Positions 39,727 to 50,478 of a DNA stretch of 64,000 nt are shown one piece after another. A program made the translations under genes and the position numbers. The stretch is from Saprospiraceae bacterium. Lineage in GTDB: Bacteria; Bacteroidota; Bacteroidia; Chitinophagales; Saprospiraceae. The notes beneath the pieces are model-generated. The model saw only the letters and a program-made list of their open reading frames with translations, was not told where the DNA came from and searched no databases. The DNA lies in NCBI GenBank assembly GCA_016710115.1, contig JADJLN010000008.1, positions 124,001 to 188,000 of the forward strand. Reading direction: 5' to 3'. The stretch's first letter is position 1. Every line of letters begins with the position of its first letter.

Positions 39727-41359
39727 TTACATCATCCCCCCATGCCACCTGGCATAGATGGAGCGTGATGAGACTCCTGAGGCTCCGGCTTGTCATTGAT
39801 CACGCATTCAGTGGTCAGAACCATTGCCGAAATGGAACCTGCATTCTCCAGAGCGATCCGTGTCACTTTCAATGGATCGATGACACCGGCTTTTTTGAGA
39901 TCTTCATAGACCTCCGTCCGGGCATTAAACCCATAATCGCCCTTCTTTGCCATGATGTTCATCAACACGACAGATCCTTCAACACCTGCATTCTCGGCGA
40001 TGATCCGAATCGGTGCTTCGAGCGCTTTCCGGACAATGGCGATACCTGTCTTCTCGTCTTCATTTTCAGATTTGACGCTATCCAGACCAGACATAGCCCG
40101 GATGAGGGCGACACCTCCACCGACGACAATTCCTTCTTCCACAGCAGCGCGAGTTGCAGCGAGTGCATCATCAACCCGGTCCTTCTTCTCTTTCATCTCC
40201 ACTTCTGTGGCTGCACCGACATAGAGAACAGCAACACCACCGGCCAGCTTGGCCAGGCGTTCCTGCAATTTCTCCCGGTCATAATCCGAGGTGGTCACTT
40301 CGATCTGCTGCTTGATCTGGTTGATCCGGGATTTGATCATCCCTTCTTCACCTCTGCCGTTGACCTGGTAGTATTATCCTTGTCGACAGTCAGTTTTTCA
40401 GCGACACCTAGATGGCTGAGTTCCGTATTTTCCAGTTTGTAACCCTGTTCTTCCGAGATCACCGTACCACCCGTAAGAATGGCGATGTCTTCCAGCATGG
40501 CTTTGCGACGGTCGCCAAAGCCTGGGGCCTTGACAGCGACCACTTTCAGCCCTGCACGCAGGCGGTTGACCACCAGGACCCCGAGGGCCTGACTGTCGAT
40601 ATCTTCTGCAATTATGAGCAATGGACGACCACTATTGACCACTTTTTCCAGAACAGGCAGGATATCCTGCATGTTGCTGATCTTCTTGTCGTGGATGAGG
40701 ATGAATGGATTTTCGTATTCTGCCGTCATGTTCTCGGCATTGGTCACGAAATAGGGGGACAGGTATCCGCGATCGAACTGCATACCCATGACCTCTTCGA
40801 CATAGGTATCCGTGCCTTTCGACTCCTCTACCGTGATTACGCCATCTTTTGAGACGCGTTTCATCGCATCAGCAATCAGACTGCCGATCTCTTCATCGTT
40901 GTTAGCAGAGATAGCCGCAACCTGCTGGATCTTCTTGAAATCATTACCGATGACTTCACTGTCTTTCTTCAGTTCCGCTACAACAGACTTGACCGCCTTG
41001 TCGATTCCGCGCTTGAGATCCATCGGGTTGGCACCGGCAGCAACGCTTTTTATGCCCGCAGTGACCATGGCCTGAGCGAGAACCGTAGCAGTCGTCGTAC
41101 CATCACCCGCTGCATCAGCAGTTTTGGAAGCAACTTCCTTCACCATTTGGGCGCCCATATTCTCCACTGGGTCCTCGAGTTCAATTTCTTTGGCGACAGA
41201 AACGCCATCCTTGGTTATTGATGGAGCTCCAAAACTTTTCTGGATGATAACGTTGCGGCCTTTGGGACCGAGAGTGACTTTCACAGCATTGGCCAATGCA
41301 TCGATACCCGCTTTCAGTTTCTCACGAGCATCACTATCGAATGTGATTTGCTTTGCCAT
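39727..41359 (-). CDS. groEL: Chaperonin GroEL (frameshifted)
   Basis: The 60-kDa chaperonin ring, which folds cytosolic proteins with GroES and ATP. N-terminal AKQITFDSDAREKLKAGIDAL, the ATP motif GDGTTTATVLAQAM and the equatorial C-part GGVAVLYVGAATEVEMKEKK are intact. A one-base loss near 40371 interrupts VNGRGEEGMIKSRINQ. A second occurs at the C run 39736-39741: with seven instead of six, the end reads GGMGGMM, the canonical GroEL tail, and stops at the TAA at 39727. Both are best read as assembly errors. Second gene of groESL. Confidence 0.95.
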
Positions 41360-41409
41360 AAATAGGTTGAGTTTTTTTGAGTAGTTTGGAAATGAGATAA
41401 CGGGAGCTC

Positions 41410-41673
41410 TTAGAGCACCACCAGGATGTCGTCCTCACGCATGATCAGATAATCATGACCCTCATAAGACAATTCCTGGCCGGCATATTTCCCATAAAGG
41501 ACGATATCCCCAACCTGAACAGTCATCAGATTACCATCCTTTCCAGGACCGATGGCGATGACTTCGCCACGTTGCGGCTTTTCCTTGGCAGTATCGGGAA
41601 TGATGATTCCGCCTTTGGTCTTTTCTTCCGCGGGCGCCGGCTTCACAACAACGCGATCATTAATCGGCTTCAT
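41410..41673 (-). CDS. groES: Co-chaperonin GroES
   Basis: An 87-residue lid of the GroEL cage: MKPINDRVVVKP start, mobile loop EEKTKGGIIIPDTAKEKPQRG, and C-terminal LIMREDDILVVL. It lies 50 bp before groEL. No TAnnTTTG box lies in front, but a near-consensus sigma54 site does (41724-41740). No CIRCE-type inverted repeat is visible. Confidence 0.95.
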   Translation of the reverse strand: MKPINDRVVVKPAPAEEKTKGGIIIPDTAKEKPQRGEVIAIGPGKDGNLMTVQVGDIVLYGKYAGQELSYEGHDYLIMREDDILVVL

Positions 41674-41723
41674 ACACTATCATAGATTTGGTTAGAAAAA
41701 GATTCTGATTGATACCCGTCCTC

Positions 41724-41740
41724 ATCAACCAATGTGCCAA
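41724..41740 (-). promoter_or_regulatory. Candidate sigma54 (-24/-12) promoter for groESL
   Basis: On the minus strand TTGGCAC is followed by five bases and TTGAT, matching the -24 TGGCAC and the correct spacing; the -12 TTGC is TTGA. The initiation point would be about 40 bp before groES. Only one base departs from consensus, but it is a conserved one. Confidence 0.3.
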
Positions 41741-41814
41741 GCCATTTTTCCTGCCATAATTGCAGCGTTCCCTGTCAGTGCAGGAAGATCGAATCGACAG
41801 GATGTCATGAATGC

Positions 41815-41847
41815 AAAACGGGCCTGACAGAAACTGTCAGGCCCGTT
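41815..41847 (-). terminator. Terminator after secG
   Basis: The perfect 14-bp stem AACGGGCCTGACAG/CTGTCAGGCCCGTT with loop AAA is followed on the minus strand by TTTT. It separates secG from groES. Confidence 0.75.
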
Positions 41848-41874
41848 CTCCACATCTGAATGTGGTTATCCAAA

Positions 41875-42135
41875 TTATTGGGTCATCAACGGGGCTTCTG
41901 CGCCTGAACCACCAACCATCAGGGAAGTGATAATGCAAAGCACCAGAAGAGCAGCCGCCAGATACCAGGTTGCTTTTTCAATGAAATCAGTTGACCGTGC
42001 CGCGCCTAACATCTGGTTGGTTGCAGATCCACCAAATGTGGAATCAACACCTCCGCCCTTCGGATTCTGGATCAGGACAGCAGCCATCAGCAGAATGCAG
42101 ATCAGGGCAATTAGGATAGTGAGAAGAGTGATCAT
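41875..42135 (-). CDS. secG: Preprotein translocase subunit SecG
   Basis: The small SecYEG subunit: 86 residues, two membrane helices (LLTILIALICILLMAAVLIQ and ATWYLAAALLVLCIITSLMV) joined by the conserved GGGVDSTFGGSATNQMLGA loop. The start ATG ending at 42135 opens the first helix directly; the earlier open frame lies in the upstream gene. It overlaps the TPR gene end by 4 bp. Confidence 0.93.
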   Translation of the reverse strand: MITLLTILIALICILLMAAVLIQNPKGGGVDSTFGGSATNQMLGAARSTDFIEKATWYLAAALLVLCIITSLMVGGSGAEAPLMTQ

Positions 42136-43059
42136 GGATGTGAACTTTTTATCATTTCTATACGAGCCGCAAAGATGGACTTTTTTTCCGGATATATCAA
42201 GCAAAGGCGCTCGTACATATCAATCGCATCCTGATGATGACCTTGCCTGGTCAGTAATTCGGCGAGTGTTTCTGTAGCCACTGCCCGCTTCTTCTGTACA
42301 CTGCGTTTGGCCAGCCGTTTAGCCTCCTTCTTTGCCTTGTTCTTTTTTTTTCTTCGACTTTCCGGATTCTTTGTCTCGCCTTTTTTCATCATCTGGCACA
42401 ACCGGTTCAGCGTTTTTCCGGTTCAATCCGGTTAACCAGGAGACAAAATCGGCATGTTCTTCCCGTTTTGCAACAGCACCAAACCGACTTGCATCAATAT
42501 GGGTATCAAAGCGATCAAAGATGGATATCCTGTCTCTATCCTGGACAGCAGGTGCTGGAGGCTCTTCATCCCCAGTTGACATCACAGGCTCATCAATCGG
42601 TTCTTCACCCGGGACTTCTTCCTGCAACCGCTCTTCCAGGTTCTTCCAACCCAGTTCGGTTTCTTCATCCTCGATTTCGACATCCTGTTCCTCGCGTACA
42701 TAAACTGGCAATGACCTGGGATGTTGCAAGACAGGGTGTTCGGTTTTCGGTTCTGATGGATTTGTCGGCGTTCCTTCGACAAGTACCAGTTCGGCTCGCC
42801 GTTCAGGAGAGGATAACGGAATCATAGCAGGCGAATACCTCTCTGTTAATGGTTGAAACAAGACGGACCGATCCGGTAGATGATACGCACTCTTGATCTG
42901 GTTGACTCCAGGATGGTCAAGTGCATCCTGTTGTGCTTCAATGAGTCGAATATTGGACTGATAGGGATGCTGTTCGACAAACTCCCGAACATCCCTGGTG
43001 CGGATCGCAACCAATGAGAACAAACCTTGAATACATTGATGAAACCAGAGACGATCCAT
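42132..43059 (-). CDS. Acidic-linker protein with C-terminal TPR-like helix pair (frameshifted)
   Basis: About 309 residues. The N-terminal 60 look helical (MDRLWFHQCIQGLFS), the middle is acidic and Pro/Glu-rich, and the C-terminal TETLAELLTRQGHHQDAIDMYERLCLIYPEKKS is one TPR motif. The frame breaks at the T9 run 42343-42351 (A9 on the coding strand); ten restores it through KKKNKAKKEAKRL. The start may be 43059 or 43095. No signal peptide, so cytoplasmic. It sits between lptE and secG, as unnamed TPR genes do in other Bacteroidota (recalled). Function unknown. Confidence 0.7.
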
Positions 43060-43122
43060 AATACCAGTAGAGCGGCTAAAATACAAAAACTTCATTGGCA
43101 TCAAGAAAAGCTTGATGTATTC

Positions 43123-43629
43123 CTACCAGTCTGTAAATGCCGCATTGAAGATATATTCCATAAGTAACGTGTTGATACCCGGCAATATATCTTCTTGTGC
43201 TTCCAGTAAATTCTGATCTGCTGGGAAATTGTCAAACTGAGAAAAACGCCTGGTCCATCCTGCTTCAGGATTCAAATTATTGACGTAAGTCACTTCAACA
43301 GAAACCTCCAGACGGTTGAATGCAGTGGTGGCACCGACTTCTGGCGAGACTGCTGAAACTGTAAATCCAATGATTTTTCCGCGGAATTCGATATCTGCAT
43401 TCTGATCATTCCACCGAAGTCGAGATTCATTCCGAATCTTGTCCTTCAATGTTTCTGTGAATAAGATATTGTAGTTTGGTAATTGAAGATCACTGATGTC
43501 CTCAAAGTTGTGGACATAAAAGGTGGTCGCTCCGGCAGGGATTGAAATTCCCTTGAAGCTGTAACATCCAGAACTCGAGATGAGGAGACAAAGGCATGCC
43601 AGCCAACCTGTCAGGCGACTAAACATCAT
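43123..43629 (-). CDS. lptE: LptE-like LPS-assembly lipoprotein
   Basis: LptE is the lipoprotein plug of the outer-membrane LPS translocon LptDE. Lipobox SSSGCYS; the mature part GISIPAGATTFYVHNFEDIS and the C-terminal LLEAQEDILPGINTLLMEYIFNAAFTDW fit the Bacteroidota LptE family. I take the start at the ATG ending at 43629, which gives a normal 22-residue signal; an ATG ending at 43659 would overlap the preceding gene. It is in the conserved miaB-to-groEL cluster. Confidence 0.85.
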   Translation of the reverse strand: MMFSRLTGWLACLCLLISSSGCYSFKGISIPAGATTFYVHNFEDISDLQLPNYNILFTETLKDKIRNESRLRWNDQNADIEFRGKIIGFTVSAVSPEVGATTAFNRLEVSVEVTYVNNLNPEAGWTRRFSQFDNFPADQNLLEAQEDILPGINTLLMEYIFNAAFTDW

Positions 43630-43645
43630 GCCGTGTAAAAACTGT

Positions 43646-44932
43646 CTATTGAAGATCATACTGTTTGATCTTGCGGTATAACGTGCGTTCAGATATACCG
43701 AGTTCATCCGCTGCTTCCTTTCGTCTTCCCCGATGTTTTTGCAATGCCTTTCTGATCAGATCCTTTTCCATGGATTCGAGGCTGAGATTTTCCTCGACCA
43801 CTTCCATGACACCCTGCCGCTGTCGATGGCTGTCCAGGATGACGGGACGATGTTCGGAATAAAACTCATCATCATACTCATCCCTGAGCAACGAAGCTTT
43901 GGATTCATACGAAGACGAAGTGATCATATCCCTCGTCTGCGATTCACTTCCCTGGGTTTCCAGCGCCCGAAAATGGTTTACATCGGTAACTTCCAGATTA
44001 TTGTTCCGAATTAGTTCAAAAACCACTTTTTTCAGGTCAGTGAGGTCATTTTTCATGTCGAACAGGAGCTTGTAAAGGATTTCCCGTTCCTGAAATGTAG
44101 TGCTTTCGCCACTTCCCGAAGAAGTAAGAGCGGGTAAATGTCGCTGGAACAAGTGTGGAAGAACCAGCCGTAAATCCTCAGCCGTGATCATTTTCTGTTC
44201 CGTCAGCACGGATAGTTGTTCAGCCACATTTTTCAGTTCTCGAACATTGCCGGGCCACCGGTAGGATCCCAGAACCCGTTTGGCATCCTCATCCAGCTGG
44301 ATGGACAATCCCCGGTATTTCTCAGCAAAATCGACACTGAATTTGCGAAACAGCACAGGAATATCCTCCCGCCGATCTCGCAAAGGGGGAATCTGGATCG
44401 GCACTGTATTCAACCGATAGAACAGATCATCCCGAAACTTACCCTGCCGGATCTTATCCCGAAGATCGACATGAGTGGCTGCGACGACACGGACATCCGT
44501 CTTCTGCACCTGACTTGAACCCACACGAATAAACTCGCCGGATTCAAGGATTCGAAGGAGATAGGACTGAGTATCCAATGGCATCTCGCCAACCTCATCC
44601 AGGAAAATAGTCCCACCGTTCACGGTTTCAAAGTATCCTTTCCGATCACCGGTTGCTCCTGTAAAGGCGCCTTTCTCATGCCCGAACAACTCTGAATTGA
44701 TCGTACCTTCAGGGATTGCGCCACAATTGATCGCAATAAAAGGGTTGTGTTTTCTGGGACTCAGACTGTGGATCACCTTGGAAAAGATCTCCTTTCCAAC
44801 TCCCGATTCACCCGTAATCAAAACAGTCAGATCAGTTGGAGCAACGCGAATGGCTGTGTCCAGTGACTGTTCCAGGAGTGCGGATTGGGTTATGATGCCA
44901 AATCGCTGTTTGATGGATTGAATTTCTGCCAT
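43646..44932 (-). CDS. Sigma54-dependent transcriptional activator, no receiver domain
   Basis: A 428-residue bacterial enhancer-binding protein. The AAA+ domain begins almost at residue 10: Walker A GESGVGKE (41-48), sigma54-contacting GAFTGA (88-93), Walker B TIFLDE (108-113). A linker follows and a Fis-type helix-turn-helix at about 395-428 (ELGISERTLYRKIKQY). It has no N-terminal receiver, GAF or PAS domain, so its signal must come from elsewhere (possibly protein level). It lies between miaB and lptE; groESL has a near-consensus sigma54 site. Confidence 0.9.
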   Translation of the reverse strand: MAEIQSIKQRFGIITQSALLEQSLDTAIRVAPTDLTVLITGESGVGKEIFSKVIHSLSPRKHNPFIAINCGAIPEGTINSELFGHEKGAFTGATGDRKGYFETVNGGTIFLDEVGEMPLDTQSYLLRILESGEFIRVGSSQVQKTDVRVVAATHVDLRDKIRQGKFRDDLFYRLNTVPIQIPPLRDRREDIPVLFRKFSVDFAEKYRGLSIQLDEDAKRVLGSYRWPGNVRELKNVAEQLSVLTEQKMITAEDLRLVLPHLFQRHLPALTSSGSGESTTFQEREILYKLLFDMKNDLTDLKKVVFELIRNNNLEVTDVNHFRALETQGSESQTRDMITSSSYESKASLLRDEYDDEFYSEHRPVILDSHRQRQGVMEVVEENLSLESMEKDLIRKALQKHRGRRKEAADELGISERTLYRKIKQYDLQ

Positions 44933-44937
44933 AATGA

Positions 44938-46374
44938 CTATTGACCCGGTGCAACGATCTGACCGCGAAGAGTAGCACTGGTTGCATCCGTGATCTGGAC
45001 CTGTACATAATCCCCGGGAGCGTAGTTACCCGCTTTTGGGAAGATAATAATCTTGTTCTGTGAATTACGCCCTTTGAATTCGAGTTCATTCCGTTTGGAA
45101 TCGCCTTCGATCAGAACTTCACATGTGCGCCCGATATCGTTTTGGTTGTGTTGCAGGGACTGTTCATTCTGGACATCAATGATCTCGCTCAACCGACGTT
45201 TTTTCAATGATTCGGGCACATCATCGTCAAATTTTCGTGCCGCCAGTGTGCCCGGACGTTCTGAATAGGCAAACATGTAACTCATGGAATACCGGGCGAA
45301 TCGAATCATGTCTAAAGTCGCCTGATGATCCTCCTCTGTTTCCGAACAGAAACCGGTGATAATATCAGAAGAAATGGCGCAATCCGGAATGATTCGCCAG
45401 ATCGCTTCGATCCGCTCCCGATACCAGTCGGCATCATAGGTCCGATTCATCATCTCCCAGGATCCGACTGCTGCCAGATTGGACCGGCAAATGAATGTAC
45501 TTGCAGATGTTGGGGTGACAGGCAATGGTTTCCAGTACCTCGTTGGTAATATCCTTGGGATGCGAAGTTGAAAAACGAACCCGAAGCTCAGGATGGACAC
45601 CTGCGACCATGGCCAGCAATCCGGCAAAATTGACAGATTCACCAGTTTCCGGATTCTCCCAGTAGTAGGAATCCACATTCTGACCCAGTAATGTGGCTTC
45701 CCGGTACCCTCTGGCAAACAGGTCCTGTGCCTCGGCCAGAATTGTAAACGGATCGCGACTCCGTTCCCTTCCCCGGGTAAAGGGTACTACGCAGAATGAA
45801 CACATATTGTCACAGCCCCGCATGATCGAAATAAAGGAGGTCACACCATTCTGATCCAGACGCAGCGGGTTGATATCCGCATAGGTTTCCTCCCTTGACA
45901 GGTATACATTCAACCCTTTTTCACCCTCGTCTGCCTTTTCAATCAATCGGGGCAGGTCCCGATACGCGTCCGGACCGACAACCAGATCAACCAGTTTCTC
46001 CTCTTCCAGAAATCTGGATTTCAATCGTTCGGCCATACACCCGAGCACACCGATCAGCATGCCCTTTTTCGTACGCTTCAATTTATTGAATTGCTGCAGA
46101 CGTCTGCGAACGGTGTCTTCGGCCTTTTCCCGGATAGAACATGTATTGATCAGGATCAGATCTGCCTGTTCTACATTTCGGGTGGACTGATAACCCGTTT
46201 CAGCAAGGACAGCAGCAACAATTTCACTGTCATTGAAATTCATCTGACAGCCGTAACTTTCGATATAAAACAGACCCCGCACCGCGTCGTCGAGTGGTGT
46301 TTCATCAAAAAAACACTTCCCTGTACTTCTTCGCTCAGTGGCGTCCGGTCGGTGGATGGATTGGATTCAAACAT
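44938..46374 (-). CDS. miaB: tRNA-2-methylthio-N6-dimethylallyladenosine synthase MiaB (frameshifted)
   Basis: A radical-SAM methylthiotransferase acting on A37 of tRNAs. The UPF0004 domain has ESYGCQMNFNDSE, NTCSIREKAE and VLGCMAERL (three cluster cysteines); the radical-SAM CxxxCxxC is in GCDNMCSFCVVPFTRGRE; a TRAM domain (LEFKGRNSQNKIIIF) ends the protein. Breaks lie at the A7 run 46307-46313, where an eighth restores GSVFFDETPLDDAVRGLFYIES, and near 45455 (an extra G). The start ATG ending at 46374 is favoured by a TATCTTTG box 30 bp upstream. Confidence 0.93.
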
Positions 46375-46404
46375 CAGGAAATGGGCCTTGTCGATTGGAA
46401 TGGG

Positions 46405-46412
46405 CAAAGATA
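46405..46412 (-). promoter_or_regulatory. -7 box for miaB
   Basis: TATCTTTG on the minus strand matches TAnnTTTG, 30 bp before the miaB ATG; probably serves the cluster at least to lptE. Confidence 0.42.
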
Positions 46413-46528
46413 AGGGCTTTTCTCTCGTTTGTGACATTTTGACAGGTAAAGCGCCTGTAAACTCATCGACTTGAACTGAATTCAAGTCGCCCTTCCAGGA
46501 TCTGACTGGAATCATCCTCGAAGCAATG

Positions 46529-46536
46529 TACTTTTG
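46529..46536 (+). promoter_or_regulatory. -7 box for recQ
   Basis: TACTTTTG matches TAnnTTTG and ends 3 bp before the recQ ATG at 46540, predicting a leaderless transcript. Confidence 0.5.
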
Positions 46537-46539
46537 AGC

Positions 46540-48446
46540 ATGGCCGCTGTATCACCGGAAACAATCTTGAAAACCTATTGGGGTTACGGTGCCTTCCGAC
46601 CAGGCCAAAAGGTGGTCATTGAATCAATTCTGGCTGGTCGGGACACACTTGCCTTGCTCCCCACCGGTGGTGGCAAATCGATCTGCTATCAGCTCCCATC
46701 TCTGGCGCATGAAGGGATGACTCTTGTCATTTCGCCACTGATTGCGCTGATGAAGGATCAGGTCGACCAATTGAAAAAACGGAGTATCCAGGCGGAAGCT
46801 GTCTATTCGGGCATGTCTCTCAGAGATATCGATCGGATCCTCGACAATGCTGTGTACGGCGGAGTAAAAATTCTGTATGTATCACCTGAGCGATTGAAGT
46901 CTGATATGGCCGAGGCAAGGATCAGACGGATGCCGATCAGGTTGATCGCTGTAGATGAGGCACATTGTATCTCACAATGGGGATATGATTTTCGACCTGC
47001 CTATCTGGAGATTGCGACAATCAGAGAATGGATCCCTGAAATACCTGTCATTGCGCTGACTGCTACTGCGATCCCGAGAGTCGTAGCGGATATTCAGGAA
47101 AAACTGTTGTTTCAGGATGGTCGTGTTGTACAGACATCATTTCGAAGAGAGAATCTCCGGTTCATTGTAGAAGACCGTCCGGACAAGGAACAGGCAATGT
47201 CCAACTGGCTCCAGAACTTGAATGGATCTGCAATCGTCTATGTCCGGAGTCGAAAGCGTACGCAGGAATACGCACAGTTTCTCCGTGATCGCGGAATTTC
47301 AGCCGAGGCATTTCATGCCGGCCTGGATACTGATCTCCGTTTCCGGCTGCAGGAAGAATGGCAAAAAAATGCCTTTCAGGTCATGGTTGCAACCAATGCA
47401 TTTGGTATGGGCATTGACAAAGGAAACGTGCGGGTTGTGATCCATATGGACTTGCCAGACTCTCTCGAGGCATACTATCAGGAAGCAGGGCGGGCAGGAC
47501 GTGATGGTCTGCCATCCACGGTTATATTATTCGCCGGTCAACGCGAACTGGCAGGTTGGAGAATCAGTTTCAGGATCAGTTTCCGCCACTGCAGGAGATC
47601 AGACAAGTGTACCGAGCCTTGGGCACCTATTACCAATTGGCTTATGGCAGTGGTGAACTGGCATCCTTCGATTTTGACCTCAGTGACTTTTGTACCCGGT
47701 TTCAACTCGTCCCCACACGCACTCTGGCTGCCTTGCGTATCCTTCAGGAGTCCGGTTGGCTGACCCTGAGTGAATCCATCTTTCAGCCTTCCACAATATG
47801 GCTGAAAGCCGCGCCGCAAGATCTTTACCAATACCAGTTGAAGAATGAGAAGATCAATACGTTGGTCAAATCCTTGCAGCGCATGTACCAGGGCATATCC
47901 CAATACCCGGTGGCTGTCCAGTTGTCTCAGGTGATGATGACTACTTCGATGTCTGAAGCATCCATCCTGCAGCTTCTTCATTTTCTGGATCAATCGGGTG
48001 TTCTTGACTTTCGCGCACGAAAGGACAAACCCCAGATCACCTTCCTTATAGCCCGTCAGGATCCGGATCACCTCACATTTGATCGGGATTTACTCGACTT
48101 CAGAAAAGACCGGCAATCGGACCGGATAGCTGCTATAGCCACTTACCTGCAGCCAGGTCATTGCCGGCAGCGGTCACTCCTTTCTTATTTCGGTGAGGAT
48201 TCAGATGCTGATTGCGGCCTCTGTGATTATTGTCTGTCAACGAAAGGTATATCCATTGATCGACCTGCTGATACAGAATTAGAGGAACAACTGGCGTCAC
48301 TTTTCCACAAACAGGAGGAATGGGTCCCGAGTGACATTCTTCGTCAATTTCAACCCGAACAGCACCTGGCGATCAAACGTATTCTCCAGCATTGGAGTCA
48401 TGAAGGCTTGATGCGTGAATCCTATGGCAAATTGATCCGGGACTAA
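46540..48446 (+). CDS. recQ: ATP-dependent DNA helicase RecQ (frameshifted)
   Basis: A 3'-5' helicase for recombination and fork repair, about 635 residues. Walker A is LLPTGGGKSICYQLP, Walker B VDEAHCISQWGYDFRPAY, and motif VI YYQEAGRAGRDG. The zinc-binding RecQ-C part follows (CRQRSLLSYFGEDSDADCGLCDYC). The C-terminal winged helix replaces the HRDC domain, which I do not see. The frame breaks near 47553 and continues as ENQFQDQFPPLQEIRQ. Its TAATG stop overlaps the next start by one base. Confidence 0.92.
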
Positions 48447-49554
48447 TGGCTACGATCACCTTTACCGTGACGAACGACCTGGTACATGATCGCCGGATGC
48501 AGCGTATTTGCAGGTCACTGACGGATGCCGGATTCAATGTAACACTGATCGGAAGACGTTATGATAACAGTCCGGAATTACCTCCGTTTCCCTTTCAGAC
48601 TGTCAGACTGAAGCATTTTTTTCGTTCAGGCAAACTATTCTATCTCGAATACCAGATCCGGTTACTTTTTCACCTGTTGCGATCGAGACATGATATGTAT
48701 TGCGCGATCGATTTGGACAGCATCATACCTGTAAGCATAGCAGGATGGATTTACCGTGCCCACCGGATATTTGATGCTCATGAACACTTCACTGAAGTGC
48801 CTGAATTGACAGGCAGACCGTTGGCCCGTTGGATATGGAGCAGAATTGGTAAAACGTGCATACCCAGAATGGATCTGGCGTATACTGTCGGTCCGGCACT
48901 TGCTGACGTGTTGCACAACGAATATGACTTTCCGTTCGGTGTAATCCGCAACTTGCCTGTGAAACAATTTGCCACAGATCTCCCGAGTCGGGAAGCACGC
49001 ATCCTTTGGTACCACGGAGCACTCAATATGGGCCGTGGACTTGAGGTCACGATTCGGGCAATGGAATACCTTCCTGATTATGAATTCTGGATTGCCGGAG
49101 AAGGGGACCTGAGTGCCCTCTCAGAGAGTTGACCAAATCACTCGATTTGGAGAAGCGAGTCAAGTTCCTGGGATGGGTGGCTCCATCTGAATTGATGCAC
49201 TATGCAGCCCGATCCAGTATCGGATTGAATTTACTGGATGCGACCAGCCAGAGTTACTTTTATTCGCTGGCCAACAAGGCATTTGATTATATCCAGGCCC
49301 GGTTGCCGGCGGTGCATATGCATTTTCCGGAATACGAACAGCTCCAAAAAGCAGGACCCGTTGGCATTTTGGTTCCCGAATTGACAGTTCGCGCGCTTGT
49401 GCAGGCTGTGAGGGACCTGGAAGCAAATGCGTATTATCGAACCTGCCAAAATGGATGTGAGCGCCTGGCACAACACCTCACCTGGGAAGAAGAGGAAAAA
49501 ACACTGCTTAATTGGTATCGGGAGTTGGCAACGCTTCACCGTGTTCGCGAATGA
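48446..49554 (+). CDS. Glycosyltransferase, GT4-like (frameshifted)
   Basis: About 369 residues with a GT-B pattern: N-terminal TNDLVHDRRMQRICRSL, central RILWYHGALNMGRGLE and C-terminal RSSIGLNLLDATSQSYFYSLANKAFDYIQARLP. The frame breaks near 49115, in the run LSALRELTKSL. It is co-transcribed with recQ (overlapping stop and start), a pairing without an obvious logic. Its last 47 bp overlap the end of the MscS gene on the other strand. Confidence 0.78.
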
Positions 49555-50401
49555 AATCAACTACTCGTCGAAGCGTCTTTCGACGAATCACCTTTTCCAT
49601 GCCCCGGTCACTGACATTCAGAATGTATTGAAACTTCAGATGGAGATAATCCTTGTACACATGGACCACCTTCAGGTTGAATGAATTTGGTTCGAGATAC
49701 TCCTTATAGAGATCGAGTGATTTGGTCAATGCCTGTTCCAGGCTTTCCAGGGTTGTCAGTCGATGCAATTCCAATTCAAACTCCAGACTGGTGGTACGCA
49801 CCGGACTTTTGGTATAGTTGACAACCTCGTTGATAAAAAACTTGTGGTTGGGCACGTAGATCAGGTCATCATCATCATTCAGTAATGCCGTCTTGCTGAT
49901 ACCGATATCAACGATCTTGCCGGTATGATCGCCGATCTTGATCAGATCATCAATGGCGACATCCTTGGAAAAGGCAATAAACATTCCACTGATGATGTCG
50001 GATATATATTCCTTGGAGATGATCGCTATTGCTGCAGCTACGATGGACAGGGAAGTAAACAGTTCCTTCGGGTTCAATCCGAAAAAAGCCGTTACCGTAA
50101 CCATACAGCCACCGATAACCAGGAGCAGATAGATATTATTCAGCCCCAGCGTAATGTTGTCATGCTGGTCTCGTCTCAGATTGACCCGTTTTCTGTAGAA
50201 GTATTTCAGCAGGTCGTTCAGAATATCCAGGGCCAGGATAAAGGCCAGAAACTTGATCACGATTATGGTGACCGCATAATAAGGCCCCAGCAGATCAAAC
50301 AACAGGTACCGAATGGTCAACAGATACATCAGTCCCTGCACCATGATGAACTTGGTCACCATGGCCATGATCCTTGATTTGAAACTGATTCTTGTGAACA
50401 T
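49508..50401 (-). CDS. MscS-family mechanosensitive channel
   Basis: An inner-membrane osmotic safety valve of 297 residues. Three or four membrane helices precede the pore segment (SLSIVAAAIAIISKEYISDIISGMFIAF), then the beta domain with VNYTKSPVRTTSLEFELELH and the C-terminal alpha/beta part. The family glycine-alanine packing in the pore helix is weakly kept (VAAAIAI). The frame is intact. It converges on the glycosyltransferase with a 47-bp overlap of the two coding ends. Confidence 0.87.
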   Translation of the reverse strand: MFTRISFKSRIMAMVTKFIMVQGLMYLLTIRYLLFDLLGPYYAVTIIVIKFLAFILALDILNDLLKYFYRKRVNLRRDQHDNITLGLNNIYLLLVIGGCMVTVTAFFGLNPKELFTSLSIVAAAIAIISKEYISDIISGMFIAFSKDVAIDDLIKIGDHTGKIVDIGISKTALLNDDDDLIYVPNHKFFINEVVNYTKSPVRTTSLEFELELHRLTTLESLEQALTKSLDLYKEYLEPNSFNLKVVHVYKDYLHLKFQYILNVSDRGMEKVIRRKTLRRVVDFIREHGEALPTPDTN

Positions 50402-50478
50402 TAAAAGAGTACTAATCGTTACTTTTTGGTTAAGGGCTGTAGAAAGAACCTGTGGTAAAGATCATGAAAATTGACCAT

